This document shows positions 1 to 13,332 of a stretch of 64,000 nucleotides of DNA, piece after piece. The position numbers and the translations under genes are program-made. Below the pieces are notes generated by a model that saw only the letters and a list, made by a program, of their open reading frames with translations, did no database searches and was not told where the DNA came from. Within the stretch, counting starts at the first letter, position 1, and each line of letters starts with the position of its first letter. Source of the DNA: Phallusia mammillata (lineage: Eukaryota > Chordata > Ascidiacea > Phlebobranchia > Ascidiidae); assembly GCA_003260075.1 (NCBI GenBank), contig QLIY01000154.1, positions 153,599 through 217,598 on the forward strand. The letters are read 5' to 3'.

Positions 1-754
1 TGCAAAGTTTATAGTACACCAACGGTCTTAAAAGGCTCACTGCTGCTGACTTGTGAAAGCCCTATAACAAAACCGGAAAGGGAAACTTCGCAACATACAA
101 ATTTTGTGTATGCTTGAATATGCTTCGGTTTGGTGCTAGTAAAGGTAAATTCATATTGTTTTGACATAAATAGCGTTTTCCAAAATATTTGCTTCCAGAC
201 CTCTACTCCACACCATCGGGTCTCAATAAGCGGTGGAACAAAAATTTTAGGATGTGTAATAACAAAGTGTGTCTGTATTATTAGAAACACTAGTATAGAC
301 ACGGACTTTACCAATTGACTAGCACAAAGCCTAAACCATACCAAACATGAATATGTGTGTATTGGCACTTTGTCCAATTTACAAAAATTGTATTTATGAA
401 AGATTTCATCTAAAAAGTGTTTAATTAAAAAAATACCCGCCTAAACTACTTTCCTTCTTAAATTGACTACATATACTGAGTCTGTTTTGATGGGTAGATC
501 GTAAACTTGTCACAAACACCTGGACAAGTGCAAAACATGACAATTTATACTACCAAGCTATACCTTTAAACACACGAAAATGTAATGTTCAGCTGTATCA
601 CGAATATTGATTTGTAGCAACCATGTCTTAAACCTGAAACATCTAGGAGACAGACTAACAATGTGCTTAAGTAGAACTCTTGCCGGACACCCTCTGTTTC
701 ACCTATGTTGGAGTGACTGCTGTATCAATACCAGCAGACTATAATGCAAACATT

Positions 755-764
755 GGGGGGGGGG
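755..764 (+). other. Poly-G join (10 G)
   Basis: The left copy stops at the G run; the sequence to the right restarts about 290 bases back in the same repeat and then continues past the point where the left copy stopped. Confidence 0.85.
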
Positions 765-1342
765 CACTGAGTCTGTTTTGATGGGTAGATCGTAAACTTG
801 TCACAAACACCTGTACAAAACAAATTAACAAACTGGTTAATGACATAAACACAGCTGGATAAGTACAAAACATTTCAATTTGTACTATTAAGCTATACAT
901 TTAAACATACGAAAATGTAACGTTCAGCTGTATCACGAATATTGATTTGTGGCAACCATGTCTCAAACCTGACACATCTAGGAACCAGACTAACAATGTG
1001 TTTAAGTATAACTCTTGCCGGATACCCTTTGTTTTTACCTACGTTGGAGTGACTGCTGTATCAATACCAGCAGACTATAATGCAAACATTGGATCAGTAT
1101 CGTGCTGAGAACATGTGTCACAACAGATTATATCTGTCTTAGGCGTTTTTTTAACCGAATAAATAAGGTAGGAATTTTTACGTCACAAACAACATTGTTT
1201 GGTTTTTTGTGGCTTCTGTTAGCATCTAATTTAGATTCTAAAACGATTTTTTTGGTTGTCTCTTCTGTTGTCTGCGTGTTTTCTGTCTAAACCAGGGTTC
1301 CCAACCTTTTTTCGATCTCGTACCACTTCGACGCTTTGTACT

Positions 1343-1353
1343 GGGGGGGGGGG
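1343..1353 (+). other. Poly-G join (11 G)
   Basis: Cuts the first copy of the hAT element that is complete at 2086-2585. The sequence to the right restarts at a copy of base 264. Confidence 0.85.
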
Positions 1354-2085
1354 CAAAGTGTGTCTGTATTATCAGAAACACTGTATAGACACGGACTTTA
1401 CCATTTGACTAGCACAAAGCCTAAACCATACCAAACATGAGTGCATTGGCACTTTGTCCAATTTACAAAAATTGTAATTATGAAAGATTTCATCTAAAAA
1501 GTGTTTAATTAAAAAAATACCCGCCTAAACTACTTTCCTTCTTAAATTGACTACATATACTGAGTCTGTTTTGATGGGTAGATCGTAAACTTGTCACAAA
1601 CACCTGTACAAAACAAATTAACAAACTGGTTAATGACATAAACACAGCTGGATAAGTACAAAACATTTCAATTTGTACTATTAAGCTATACATTTAAACA
1701 TACGAAAATGTAACGTTCAGCTGTATCACGAATATTGATTTGTGGCAACCATGTCTCAAACCTGACACATCTAGGAGCCAGACTAACAATGTGTTTAAGT
1801 ATAACTCTTGCCGGATACCCTTTGTTTTTACCTACGTTGGAGTGACTGCTGTATCAATACCAGCAGACTATAATGCAAACATTGGATCAGTATCGTGCTG
1901 AGAACATGTGTCACAACAGATTATATCTGTCTTAGGCGTTTTTTTAACCGAATAAATAAGGTAGGAATTTTTACGTCACAAACAACATTGTTTGGTTTTT
2001 TGTGGCTTCTGTTAGCATCTAATTTAGATTCTAAAACGATTTTTTTGGTTGTCTCTTCTGTTGTCTGCGTGTTTTCTGTCTAAAC

Positions 2086-2585
2086 CAGGGTTCCCAACCC
2101 TTTTTCGATCTCGTACCACTTCGACGCTTTGTACTGCCACGCGTACCACTTCTTGCAGAACAACTTATTTAATCGAATCATATTTTATTAAGAAAAATAA
2201 TATTGGCCTACTAAAATAACACTAAAGCAAATTTAATGATATTTTTGCTTTTGTTTACTGTCCACCAATTGGCTGAGCAATCGTTTGCCGTAATCAACGC
2301 CCACTGTACCACAGCGTTGTACAGCTTTTCAAAGCAACTGTGCTTCTTGTTGGCAATTGACATGACCTGTAGTTTGTAGATCGTAATGATACGAAACAAC
2401 AGAAATAGTTACGTAACAATAAGAGGAGGCTTGGGGAATTTTTTTTGTAAACAAAACCAGAGAAACAAAATAGAAAGTTGTGAATCCAAATTTTTGCGAA
2501 AAAAAAAACGAAAGCTACTCGCGTACCACTTAAAAAACCTTCGCGTACCACTAGTGGTACGCGTACCACCGGTTGGGAACCCCTG
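2086..2585. mobile_element. Non-autonomous hAT-like MITE, intact, 8-bp TSD
   Basis: Terminal inverted repeats start CAGGGTTCCCAACC and end GGTTGGGAACCCCTG. They are flanked by a perfect 8-bp target-site duplication GTCTAAAC at 2078-2085 and 2586-2593, the hAT hallmark. The inside is rich in GCGTACCACT-type subrepeats and has no transposase frame. A related repeat at about 11866-11890 runs from TATTCAAAC straight into AAACTGACTGCAAT and looks like the empty site. A related fragment starts the last 280 bases of the window. Confidence 0.9.
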
Positions 2586-4751
2586 GTCTAAACGAACTGA
2601 CTGCAATTGTTATTTAACCTGGTTCAGCAACACTTCTATGCGCGAAGTCTGTTTATTTATACTGTGTATTATTCTTGGGTTTAATTCATTTCTGTCCTGA
2701 GTTGATGGAATTTTTCGTTGGCAAGCTTTTTGCCAGTGCGTTTCTAGCAACGCAACGTTTGACGGTTGCTGGCCAGCTATCCTTGTATTTAGTGCAACGA
2801 TCTATATACTGTTTGACCAGTAACGTTCTAACTTTATGATTGCGGTAACGGTCGTTTAATTGGACAATAGCTTCTCGTTATTACCCGCGCGTTGAGCCCT
2901 GGTAAACAATATTTACATTACCGACATTACTTTTAGATCCATATATATATGTAGGAAGTTAGACAGTGCTCATTCAGTCGATTCGAGTACCCTATCTATT
3001 TTACAGCTTTGAACTCATGTTTGTGGATGGGTTAAAGTAGAATTAATGACAAAAAACTTCCGGAGCGTTTAATATCCAGTCGTGAGCACACAAGGTGAAA
3101 GCCTAAATCCTGTAATGCTCAATCAAAACCTCCCGGAAGTTAGTTTGTTGTCTCATAAAATCTGGTATTACTACATGGGGTTCGCAACTTATAGTATTAC
3201 AGCGCTAACTATAAGCAAGCGGTTTGACAAGTAGGCTAACCTGGTTTTACTAATGCACTTCTCACTACATAAAAGCATTTTTGTTTCATTCTGTTTTACA
3301 ACACATTACAAGTTAAACCCTAAATCTAACCACATTTCATAACGACCAAAATACATCTGCGACTTCTTAATTTAACCCTCACTTACACAAAAATACATCA
3401 ACAACGCACATTTAACATACCACGTCGAAGCCTCTGGCATCGGGGCAACATTAATAACCTTCTTGAGTGTAGACCAACAATTAAAGGAGAGAAATGCCCC
3501 CTAAAAAACACTTTAGAACCATGCTTACAGGAAAAAAAGATACTATATTTTGTCGCTTCTATTACCATCAAAAAACGATTTGTTTCTGTCGTCTTATGTA
3601 TTTTCCATGCAACAAACCAACTACAAACGTGAACTTACCTGATTCAGCAAGAACAAATAGTTGCTTGGTGGAATGTATTGTTTAGCAAAGTTGTGGTTTC
3701 GCTTCAAGTACGGAAATAAATAAAGATCGCATGCCACAGTCGCGTGATTTGTTAAGCTTTTCTCACAGTTAAGATTACTTAAGTAATTGCTGCCAACGTT
3801 CATTATTTTAATGTCAATTACCTGCCCTATAAATGTGTACGTTACGCAACTATTTTTTACTCTGTGGTTCACACTGTAGGAAGGCAAATGGCGAGTGGCT
3901 ATATCACAACACGCGTTTATTGTTTCACTCGGGTAACTGGATACTTATTTGCATCAGGGCTATTATGTTTGATCACGAATACACAGTGCATAGTTTGTTG
4001 CCTCTCGAAATCTCGTAATACAACGTGGGATTGGACGACACAAAACAACGTTTAGTTTTGTAGCGCTAAATACGTAACAAGTATTCTGTAAATGGCAAAA
4101 AGTTCCTTAGACAGGAATTGTTTTGAGCAAGTTTGATGTTTTGAACAGCAAAAAAACAAAAACACTGGCGCAAAACTAATGGTTATTTACTGGTATTTGA
4201 TGTTTGGTTGGTAATATGTTATACATGATTAAAATAGTAAGACTTGTTTTGCTAGTTAACCACAACTGATTTATTAACATAAATGGACACGTGCAAAACA
4301 TTACAAAATACATTAATCTTAACAACCAAAACAAACCTTCCAGTCCTTGATTTATCTTTACACAGAAAAGTAGCCAGCACAGCACTGAAACACCTGGCAA
4401 ATAAAGGAGAGAAATGCCGCCTAAAAGCCTCTGTAAAACCATGCTTGAGCACTAGCTATTTCAATAGCAACAGACCATTGCGTAAACATTCCGAAAAACG
4501 ATTTGTTTTATTGCTCCTTCCGTCCTTGTATTCATTTAAACCTTCTAGATTTGGTAGAGCTACTAACACTATAACTCACGTAGTAGACTATCAATCACCC
4601 TATCTCAGGTTGACTCACATTTAGCTAAACTTGGATAGGTACCGCAATGAGCTGAACTATTGTGTGTTACTCACAGAAAGAAAGTGCTTTTGACCAAATT
4701 CGGTCTTTCTGTAAAGCTACACAGCTGGCAAACAAAAAAGCTCTTTCTGAT

Positions 4752-4761
4752 GGGGGGGGGG
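4752..4761 (+). other. Poly-G join (10 G)
   Basis: Separates two near-identical copies of about 105 bases (4646-4751 and 4762-4868). Confidence 0.85.
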
Positions 4762-6089
4762 AAGAGCTGAACTATTGTGTGTTACTCACAGAAAGAAAGT
4801 GCTTTTGACCTAATTCGATCTTTCTGTAAAGCTACACAGCTGGCAAACAAAAAAGCTCTTTCTGATTAAAATCCTGATTACTTTTGATTATCATTTAATG
4901 TACGGCTTGTAGTTTGTTATACATGATTTTAGAAGAAAGACTTGATTTATTTGTAACACTTACGTTTTCAGTCACAACAAATATTTAAAAAGCAAAAAGC
5001 GCTTTACTTTTCCCATATAACTAGTTTCCTAACCCTAACCTAACTCCAACCGTATGGGCAGTTTACACCCCTGATTGATGTAAACAGCCACACGTTTGCC
5101 AGATAATGCGGCCGACAGTTAAGCCTATCGAGTCAACCAATATGGCCGACAGGCCCACTCAAATATGTGCTAGATGTGCGGCTGTACGCAGTAGATAAAC
5201 ACACACCCTGTGCGCATGTATTTGTTAACCAGAACTTTGGAGTACCTTATTTCCATCTCTAAGCCAAATTAGGGTAGTCTATCACTTGCACCTCCACACA
5301 GCACAGCACATTGACTTTCCAATGTCTTTCCAACTTTCCGTAGTTCTTAGTCACAAACAAAATAAATGCTGCAGCGCTCTCAGCATAGGCGCTATACTGC
5401 CACCCTGTGTGCGATTGCTATTATTAAGAGGGCGCTGGAGAATATTATGTGCGATTGGAAAACTCTTCGACAAAATGAGCAGTTAATACGACATAGAAAG
5501 ACAAAGTAAATTAAGGGAATTGCTTGCGCCTAGATAAAAAACATACAGTATTAAAGACCACACGAGGTTTCGGGTTAAAAGCAATTTGACACTTATTTCT
5601 ACAGCATACTAGTTTGATGGTGAAATAACCATTACAATATTTACATTTTGTGCTATAACAGGCTATTGATGTAAAAGCATCGAGCCAATAAATGATCTCT
5701 CGTCACCAGCTGCACTAATGGGAACTTACAGGTCGAAACAGTGTGCACTGTCTGCAGCTTATAACAGGCTATATCTTGTGAAATATTAGGTGTCTTTGTA
5801 GCAGCCTCAATAATCGCATTTGTATTGCTTGTGAAACATATTCGTTTTGAATTTTGTATATTTTGAGGAAAGGCGTTTGAAAATTACGTACGCGAAAAAG
5901 TGAACAACAGAAAACAAAGGTTAAGAAAAATGCTGTGTAGTGTTTAGTCTTCCCCGCTCTTTACACACTGGGCGTGGCCAAACAAAACAGAGTGCAATAT
6001 TGGCACGGAAAAATCTTCAAAACTGTTCGACAATTATATGACGCGCCACAGCGTTGTTCGTTAACCCAAGCACACACCAACGCTTCAAA

Positions 6090-6099
6090 GGGGGGGGGG
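6090..6099 (+). other. Poly-G join (10 G)
   Basis: Separates two copies of about 120 bases starting GGGCGTGGCCAAAC; only the right copy runs on into new sequence. Confidence 0.85.
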
Positions 6100-6621
6100 T
6101 TGGGCGTGGCCAAACAAAACAGTGTGCAATATTGGCACGGAAAAATCTTCAAAACTTTCCCACAGTTTTATGGCGCGCCACAGCGTTGTTCGTTAACCCA
6201 AGCACACACCAACGCTTCAAAGAATCCTTATCATGAAATTATTCTTACAACAACACGAACGTTTTTCCCCAATAGTGCAGGATTACCTAGTTTAGGATAA
6301 TTTTAGGGCTGCTGAATGCCACACAGTCAAAACAAAAAGTATTTGGATCATGCACACGCAGCATTGCTCGACACTGGAGAGTTGTGTACATTCCACATTA
6401 ATTAACATTTGATTATATAGTCACACGCTCTACCCGTCAATGCCCACCGCTTCAACGTAGACATATTACCGTCACCCCATGCCAAATTAATTTGCATCAT
6501 TCTCTACTGAACAGTATACGCTAAATTTGTCTCGTTTTAAATCATTTTGCAATACCAACCTTCTTTGTCGAATTTAATATGCTTTCTTTAATAGAGAAAT
6601 ATCTCGTTGTTGGCTAATACA

Positions 6622-6631
6622 GGGGGGGGGG
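6622..6631 (+). other. Poly-G join (10 G)
   Basis: Separates 6471-6621 from its copy at 6632-6786; small indels distinguish the copies, as two haplotypes would. Confidence 0.85.
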
Positions 6632-6854
6632 AGTCACCCCATGCCAAATTAATTTGCATCATTCTCTACTGAACAGTATAGGCTAAATTTGTCTCGTTTT
6701 AGATCAATGTTTCTCAACCGTAATTTTGCAATACCAACTTAATATGCTTTCTTTAATAGAGAAATATCTCGTTGTTGGCTAATACAAAGCCACCAGTTTA
6801 AAATCTTAGGGATTGCTTGTTAGACTTGTTGTACAAGTTAAGGATTCACAGTGT

Positions 6855-9800
6855 TTAGCTGAAATGTGGATTGAATTCAATGTCCCTTATTTTCTCTTCA
6901 GAGTCAAACTGACGGTAACCAAGCATGTCTAAAGCTTCGGAGCAGATCTTTTGTATCTCTTGTACCTCATCATAAGTTAAACTCTTTCTCCAATCTGACA
7001 CAACTGTTGCAGAATTCCGCTTGGTGCCTTGTGCTTCTTTCACTGAAAGGTTATCGTCGTTTTTTGCTGACGTGGCATCTTTGAGCCAGGTTCGAATCGA
7101 AGGATTCATGTTGATTCCAATGAAGTCATAAACAGCCTATACAAATGCACATAAACTTTAAACTCGTTGGAAACAAATCGTAGGCATATCTAAAGGTGCT
7201 AATGTTTTTACGGTTACTACTCAAAAAACGAATTTTGCAAACTTTACAAGATTCGAATCTTTGCTATTCTTATAACCTGCGTGACTTCGATTGGATTCAT
7301 TGCAAAGTCCTCATGTCTGATCCGCATGTATTGCTCTTTGAGTTCTCCTGCATTAATCACGTTCTCTGCAAAGATGATGTTTTCAGTCATCTTGGGACAG
7401 ATAATGTTGGCGACGTATCTGTTTTAACACATCATTTAATTGATTTATTTTTGGTAAATTTAAATCAAAAATACGAATAAAAGTCAATAAAAGTTGATTT
7501 GTTAAAGCAATCTCTTAATTAAAAAAAAGCAAAGAGGCCAATGTAAGTTATAATAATTTTTTAAGGTTAAGTGCAAAATACATTTCCTTTTGAAAAAATT
7601 ACCAACAAAAGCTCAGATAAGATTACATAGGCCTACACATAATTAATACACTTATCTGCAATTACGTGTTTTTGACAAGACTGGTTTGGTTGGTTACAAT
7701 GTTTTACACGTGTGATGCTGAACACACAAGTAGGAAATAAATTTGAGTTATATACAGTTGCCATATCGTCTTTATTTCTAAGATTTGTCCTTATTTTGAA
7801 GGGCAATGTCTTAGAAAAGGGGGGGGGGGAGTCATGTAGGCTTTGTTTTGTTAAAGCAACCTCTTAATTAAAAAAAGCAAAGAGGCCAATGTATAATAAT
7901 TTACCAAATAAAAAAATTGCAAAGGTTAAGTGCAAAATACATTTACTTTTGAAAAATTACCAACAAAATAGCTCAGTTAAGATTACATAGGCCTACACAT
8001 AATTAATACACTTATCTGCAATTACCCGCTTTTGACAAGACTGGTTTGGTTGGTTACAATGTTTTACATGTGTAATGCTGAACATACAAGTAGGAAATAA
8101 ATTTGAGTTATATATGATGTTTCAGAAGTTTTAGCGATTTTCAGGAGCATTGAACGCTGAACAGGATTGTGCAAATCATTAAAAAGATATAAAAAATCAA
8201 ACATTGATACCTGATACGGGTAAAACGGGTAAACGTAGGATCATAAATTACATACACGCCCAAATTACTATCAGGTAAAATATTAACCAAAGTAAAAGCA
8301 AATTTGAACAGCAGTGGCGGTTTGAGCAGTTTTAACAAACCAATAGGAGCACTTTAAATATTACATGGATAGAATTATTAAAACATCAAATTGATTTTTT
8401 TAAATATAACAACCCCAAAATAACACAAAGTGGACCAACATAAAAGTTTAGGTTTGTACATAACCTTTGACTGATTTTTAATACGTTTAAAAAGTGAGAT
8501 ATAACATATTGTTGTGCTGGTGGTATAATTTTTTGATGGTATAATTATTTTCCAGTGGTTGTCAGCAGTCATTTGCAAGCCATTTTTTTGAAAAAAAGGT
8601 GCAGGATTTTACCACGTATCAAATATCAGTAACTCAGTATCACTAAGCAAATTGAAATATTTTTCTAGGAGTTCTTATAGCAAGAGTGTCCTACCGATAG
8701 AATTTAACCTTTTTAACACAACCCCTAAATTTAGCATTTTGGGGGTTAATTTACTGCACTCGGAATCAGGCATATAGTATTGATTACGAAAACAAAATAT
8801 ATGCTTGCTATTTATACCTGACAGCTGAAATCCGATTTTTCGATTTGTTGGAACGCACTCTTGAATTTATTGTAGCTCGCGGGTCTCGGACCAGATGTAC
8901 GATTTTGAGATTTACTGTGTGACTCGATAACAGAGGTACCAGCCACTCCAATTTGCACAGATATATCACCTAAACAGGTATATCACGTGTGTATGTGTTA
9001 GTGATCGTGCATTGATAAAATGTATTTGTGGAAAGTCCAGCTTTACACAGTAGGATGAATAGTATCAATGTACCAAAATACGCTATCAATAATTAAGCTG
9101 GTCCTGCCACGCATAATGTGTAAACGAGTAGCCCTTACAGCAGTTTTTATACATAATGTCCCACAGGAGGCGCCTTTATCAGGATTGTGGCATGTCTTAA
9201 CGTGACAACAGCTTAAAACAAGCAATAAACGGCGATAACAAGGTAATGTCGATAAGTTATATCAACCGGTTTTATACTGATAAACTTAGTGTTGTCGCTC
9301 CGCTGGTGTCAGTCTGAAGCCACAGGGGGGGGGGGTATTGGCTGGTCCGTCGCAAGTCCAGAAAACTTTTCCAGAGGCGTCACAATGAAAAAAAGTTTGA
9401 GAACCACTGGCGTATCGACCGGTTTTATACCGATGAACTTAGTTTTATCGCAACGCATGGTGTCAGTCTGAAGCCACACAAGCTTTTATTACTGTTTTGT
9501 TTGTTTTGATCCTTTTGTCACTTTATAAGAACTTATACTGCATTGACAATTATACATATACCTTAATGTTTTTGTACCTACCTTCATTGCTCGTATCAAG
9601 CTATTTCGGCAGTGTTTAGACAATTTGTCCAAGTCCGGGGGGGGGGCAAGCTTGTTTTTACTGTTTTGTGTGTTTTGATGCTTCTGTCACTTTATGAGAA
9701 CTTATACTGCATTGACAAACATACATATACCTTAATGTTTTTGTACCTACCTTCATCGCTCGTATCAAGCTATTTCGGCAGTGTTTAGACAATTTGTCCA

Positions 9801-10793
9801 AGTCCATGGGCTTTGAACATTGCTGCATGTTGTACTTGTCCACCTTGCACAGATCCGCGTCTCGAGACAGAAACCGACTGTTTTTGGTGCCTTTCGTGCT
9901 ACAGATTTTTGTGGTCATGCATCTGTTCATATGAGTTAAACATTAGAGTTAGTGGTCTTAGAAATTGCCGATTTAATTTACAAATAAGTTATTATAATGT
10001 AGCCTATACATAATATGATTTAACCGTTTGTAGTTAAAAGCCCCCTTCTCTTGCGTGCACACAAGAAAATATTCCTTTAAAATAGTATAAAATGTAAAAT
10101 ATGAGTATGTTCTTTGCTAATGGTACAACCTTTAACTGAAGAAAATATTCCTTTAGGATACGAAAAAACTATTTGTTCGTGTGTTTCGTGACTAGATGTA
10201 CGTAAGAGGGTGTTACTACAAAAAATGTTGGGAACCACCACTGCCATAATCGATGGGGGGGGGGACTAGATGTACGTAAAATGAAGGGTGTTACTACAAA
10301 AAATGTTGGGAACCACCACTGCCATAATCGATTGGTAATGCAAAGTGGCCCAGGTAAAAAAAATGAATCTCCAACTCGTGTTCTTAACTTACTGTGAGTA
10401 TTTATCCGTACATTTGCTGGCGTTAAATCCACGGGCATAATGTTGCTCCAAATCAAATTGGCAATGCACGATTTTGCTTAAAACTTGAAGTCTGTCATCT
10501 AGTAGTTCTTCACACTTCGTCTCCGAAAACGGTATTAACGGTTCGTAGAAATACGTTACGTCTGTACGTTGGTTGAAAATCTCCCCCAAAACGCTGGAAC
10601 CCGAACGTTTCTGCGTGAACAAAATCACGGCGTCTGTGCGGCCGCGATGTTTCGTGTTTAGAACTGTCCCCTGTTTGGTCTCAATTTTAACTGGTTTGCT
10701 TGAAGACAGAACAAGATGATAATAAGCGAATGAAACCAGGGTAATTGTCGGTAGCATCATCGCAAACGCAGCGAGTTTCCGGTTAGTATGCAT
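6855..10793 (-). CDS. Carbohydrate 6-O-sulfotransferase (CHST family), five exons
   Basis: A complete Golgi sulfotransferase that should transfer sulfate from PAPS to sugar residues of glycans. Exons on the minus strand are 10793-10393, 9922-9751, 8969-8818, 7418-7277 and 7136-6855. All junctions are GT-AG and in phase, giving 382 residues. Residues 8-28 form a type II signal anchor. The 5'-phosphosulfate-binding motif QKRSGSS lies at 61-67 and the 3'-phosphosulfate motif LVRDPRA at 217-223, followed by INSR. A Cys-rich stretch lies between them. The C-terminus has the family's MRIRHEDFA, YDFIGI and late WRKSL...LGY blocks. N-glycosylation sites include NAS. This resembles the CHST1-7 Gal/GalNAc/GlcNAc 6-O-sulfotransferases; acceptor sugar and exact orthologue cannot be assigned. 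Introns hold repeats and poly-G joins, and the 3' end of exon 2 appears a second time, truncated, at about 9592-9636. Confidence 0.93.
7819..7829 (+). other. Poly-G join (11 G) in a sulfotransferase intron
   Basis: Divides two similar copies of an intronic segment (about 7490-7818 and 7830-8115). Confidence 0.75.
9325..9335 (+). other. Poly-G join (11 G) next to a hAT right end
   Basis: The left copy (about 9257-9324) lacks a hAT end. The right copy carries a hAT-like right terminus, GTTTGAGAACCACTG ending at 9409, and then repeats the same host sequence. This fits an empty and an occupied haplotype placed side by side. Confidence 0.65.
9637..9646 (+). other. Poly-G join (10 G) duplicating the sulfotransferase exon 2 end
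   Basis: 9475-9636 repeats 9647-9804. The left copy stops inside coding exon 2, so the extra exon piece is not a real duplicate exon. Confidence 0.8.
10255..10264 (+). other. Poly-G join (10 G)
   Basis: Separates two copies (about 10191-10254 and 10265-10331) of a segment ending in a hAT-like terminus, TTGGGAACCACCACTG. Confidence 0.8.
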
Positions 10794-12503
10794 ATCGTTA
10801 ACTGCATGTGTGGACGCAGTATCCTTTATAATTTGAGCACTGTATCCTCTGTAGGTTGGTGAGTAGGTTGGTTTCCTTTATTCAGTAAATTAATATTATG
10901 GTTAAGTCCACATTATAACGATCTGAAATCAAAACATGAATTTATGGATACCATTTGTTGCGGCAGCAAATATTATGACACAAAATTTCGTTTTTTAGTT
11001 CATAAAACAAAAAAAAGCCACCAGACAAAGTGCTGCAAGCACAAAAACGTAATTTAATGTTTAAAAATCGCTTGAATAGAACGCGCCGCGCTTTTTCGAT
11101 GCAAGGATACAATCAATTTTGAAACTAATAGTTATATGAAGTCACCTGATACTTCAGTTCCGAAATAGGCCTCCAGCGCGCATGGGTGCATTGGATTGCT
11201 GTCATCGCTTTGCTACTTCATGTAGTTTTAGTTTCAAAATCGATTGTATCTCTGCACCGGGAAAGCGCCAAAAGGCGGCTGTTAAGCGTTGTTAATGTAT
11301 GGAGACCAATACCACGCAAATTTATCAATAAAATTTCTTCAACAATAACCATCATGCACAACACTGTGCGCAAATAGTTTTCAACAGGCAAGAAGGAAGC
11401 CATGTATGATTTAGTCACAACAGATCTAATGAAGTCGATTTCGCAAAATTGTATGATTTAGGGCCAATGTTTTTCAACCTATCGCTCGCGACACCGGTGT
11501 TGTCGTATGCCCTTTTTTGTGGGGTCGCAACGCTTTTAAATCACCAATGAAAAGTAAAATACAGCGATCCACGAACATCAGTTCAACGCAGTAAAACTGA
11601 ATATGAATACAATTGCTCGAATTAAATGACTACGTATATATGTAGAACTTTAGTCACTAGGGAAATACTTTCCATTCTTAGAACTTATAAAGTACGATTT
11701 TTTAGTTAACATATAATTTTTTTCGATAAAATTTGATTTTAGAGACGTTCTTTAATCGAATAAAAGAGTCAATATTTATGTCACAATCAACATTTTATGT
11801 CTTTGTGATCGTTACATAATTTTGTGGCCTTTTCTTTGCTTGCGTTGTTCCTTACTTTTTTCTATTCAAACAAACTGACTGCAATCGTGCCTTAAACCGC
11901 TTAATCAAGAACAAGTAGCTGTTTGGTGAATGCATTGTCTTGCAGCGTTGTGCATGCTTTCGCATCTTTTATGTTCCCACTATATAAAGCACTGACATGT
12001 CATAATTAATACTAGCAGTCCCTGCCTTATAAATTTTTGTGCTACCAAAAAAAATGTATTCTTTTGTTGACACTACAGTATAACTCAATGGAAGAAAGCG
12101 AGATTAAACAGGGTCGATGAACCCCCAAGCTAACTTTTGTGGTTGAAAATTTAACGAAGGACATTCCCCTAAAGCAGTGGTTCTCAAAGTATGGGTCGCG
12201 ACCCAAATATGGGTCGCGGGGGGGGGGGGGAAGGATTAATGCTGGACCAGGCTGAGGTATCGTTTGTAAACAACAATCAAATCTCACTATAGTATGCGCA
12301 AATCTTTAACATAGTTTTACGGTAGGCAGTAATGTTACTCGTCCAAAACGCAATCAGTAATGTGATTTAGGTTGTGCTTGCATGAAGAAAAAATTCATCC
12401 CACTTTTAAGTCAACGCTATGCTTGGCACATTTGGTTATAAAAACATTTAAAGTCATTTTTCAAACTGGACATTTCTACTGCTTTTGTTCTGCTTTTATA
12501 CAG
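10794..12503. other. Intergenic, repeat-derived
   Basis: No gene supported. 11740-12035 is a diverged copy of the repeat at 1140-2085 plus 2594-2650, without the hAT insertion found there. A hAT-like left terminus with CAGTGGTTCTCAAAG starts at 12175 and is cut by the G run at 12218-12230. Confidence 0.55.
12175..12230. mobile_element. Truncated hAT-like left end running into poly-G
   Basis: It begins CAGTGGTTCTCAAAGTATGG, a classic hAT-type terminus, followed by GGGTCGCGACCC. It ends in a 13-G run at 12218-12230, and no matching right terminus or target-site duplication is visible. Confidence 0.65.
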
Positions 12504-13332
12504 GAATTGAAAAGGAGCACGTCGGTTGGTCGTACCACATTTTCCCGCGACAAAAGGTAGAGAGAGTTGTTTTAGCTGAACAAAGGCGTCTTAAAGATCG
12601 CGCTGCCATGCGATACCAACAGACTCGGTAAGACTATTCGAGGATGTCACATTTTGAGGCCAAAAGAGCTTCTCTGGTCTGCCGCATTTTAGCTATAAAG
12701 TGCAAGGGTCCCATTTTAAGCATGTACAACAAACCGCTGCGTTGTCATTTTGTCTGTCACACAAAAGACACATTATGTTACTTGTTACAAAACTGTATGT
12801 AATGGCCTCTTTTCACATGAAACTACCAAATAAAATTTGTCGGCAATGTCTTATAGATCACACCAAATTCCTAAACTAGCTTTCCTAGTTTCAGTACTTT
12901 CGTAGGCCTTTAATAATGATTCCTCAAATTTCTGCACTAAATAAAAAATTGATGCTACATTTCTCTGTAAGTCTATAATATTACAAATAAAACTATTACA
13001 AATGTTACTGAATACAATCTAAAAAATGTATAACGATGTTTTAGGAAGGGATATTATAGCTAACTTGTAAGTCAGCACACCCATTATGTACTGCATTGCC
13101 AATAAGCAGAAAGATAAATTCCTAAATTCTACTTAAAAATTATTTCCTACATTTCCTGAGCAAAATTCCAGCCAATATGGCTGACATCCAGTACGGACGT
13201 ATGCCTGCCGCAAACACGTACACTAGCAATTGTACAGCTCTGACGGTGCTGTTGTCTAATTGTAAACGCTGGAATATTTGGTCTCTGTCCTATGTCACTA
13301 CAAGCTTGTTGCTGTTTAAACTGCGCTCGTAA
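12504..13332 (+). CDS. Unrecognised two-exon candidate (3' part)
   Basis: Exon 12504-12627 follows a tract ending TTTTATACAG and ends at a GTAAGA donor. It reads as a basic helical stretch with VERVVLAEQRRLKDRAAM. A second exon at 13161-13332, after TTTCCTGAG, continues in phase to a TAA stop. No 5' exon or start was found, and the second exon region is also open on the minus strand for 73 codons, so only the first exon is moderately convincing. No family was recognised. Confidence 0.3.

Larger units (their letters stand above)
1..2077. repeat. Duplicated repeat block with poly-G joins
   Basis: Non-coding repeats in overlapping copies. Bases 261-535 recur at about 1355-1605, and 765-1342 recur almost base for base at about 1558-2135; 475-754 is a more diverged copy of 765-1094. 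The 62-codon open frames at 1102 and 1895 are the same repeat read twice and show no protein features. A related diverged copy lies at about 11740-12035. The junctions at 755-764 and 1343-1353 are pure G runs, so at least the second copy is probably an assembly duplicate of one locus: both copies enter the same hAT insertion, and the first stops inside it. Confidence 0.75.
2594..6854. other. Gene-free repeat-rich stretch
   Basis: No gene is supported. Two partly matching blocks share an AAAGGAGAGAAATGCC core (about 3484 and 4403). Local duplicates sit at 4646-4868 (join 4752-4761), 5970-6222 (join 6090-6099) and 6471-6786 (join 6622-6631). The open frames at 4283-4624 and 5974-6300 fall in these repeats and have no recognisable domain. 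Confidence 0.6.

Noticed and set aside
130-377. Overlapping open frames on both strands at the start of the window
   Set aside because: They lie in a repeat that recurs at 1355-1605; no splice context or domain.
1102-2083. Two identical 62-codon frames as a duplicated small gene
   Set aside because: The whole surrounding non-coding repeat is duplicated across a poly-G join, so identity reflects assembly, not coding constraint.
9592-9646. A duplicated exon in the sulfotransferase
   Set aside because: It stops at a poly-G run and repeats the end of exon 2; splice logic works without it.
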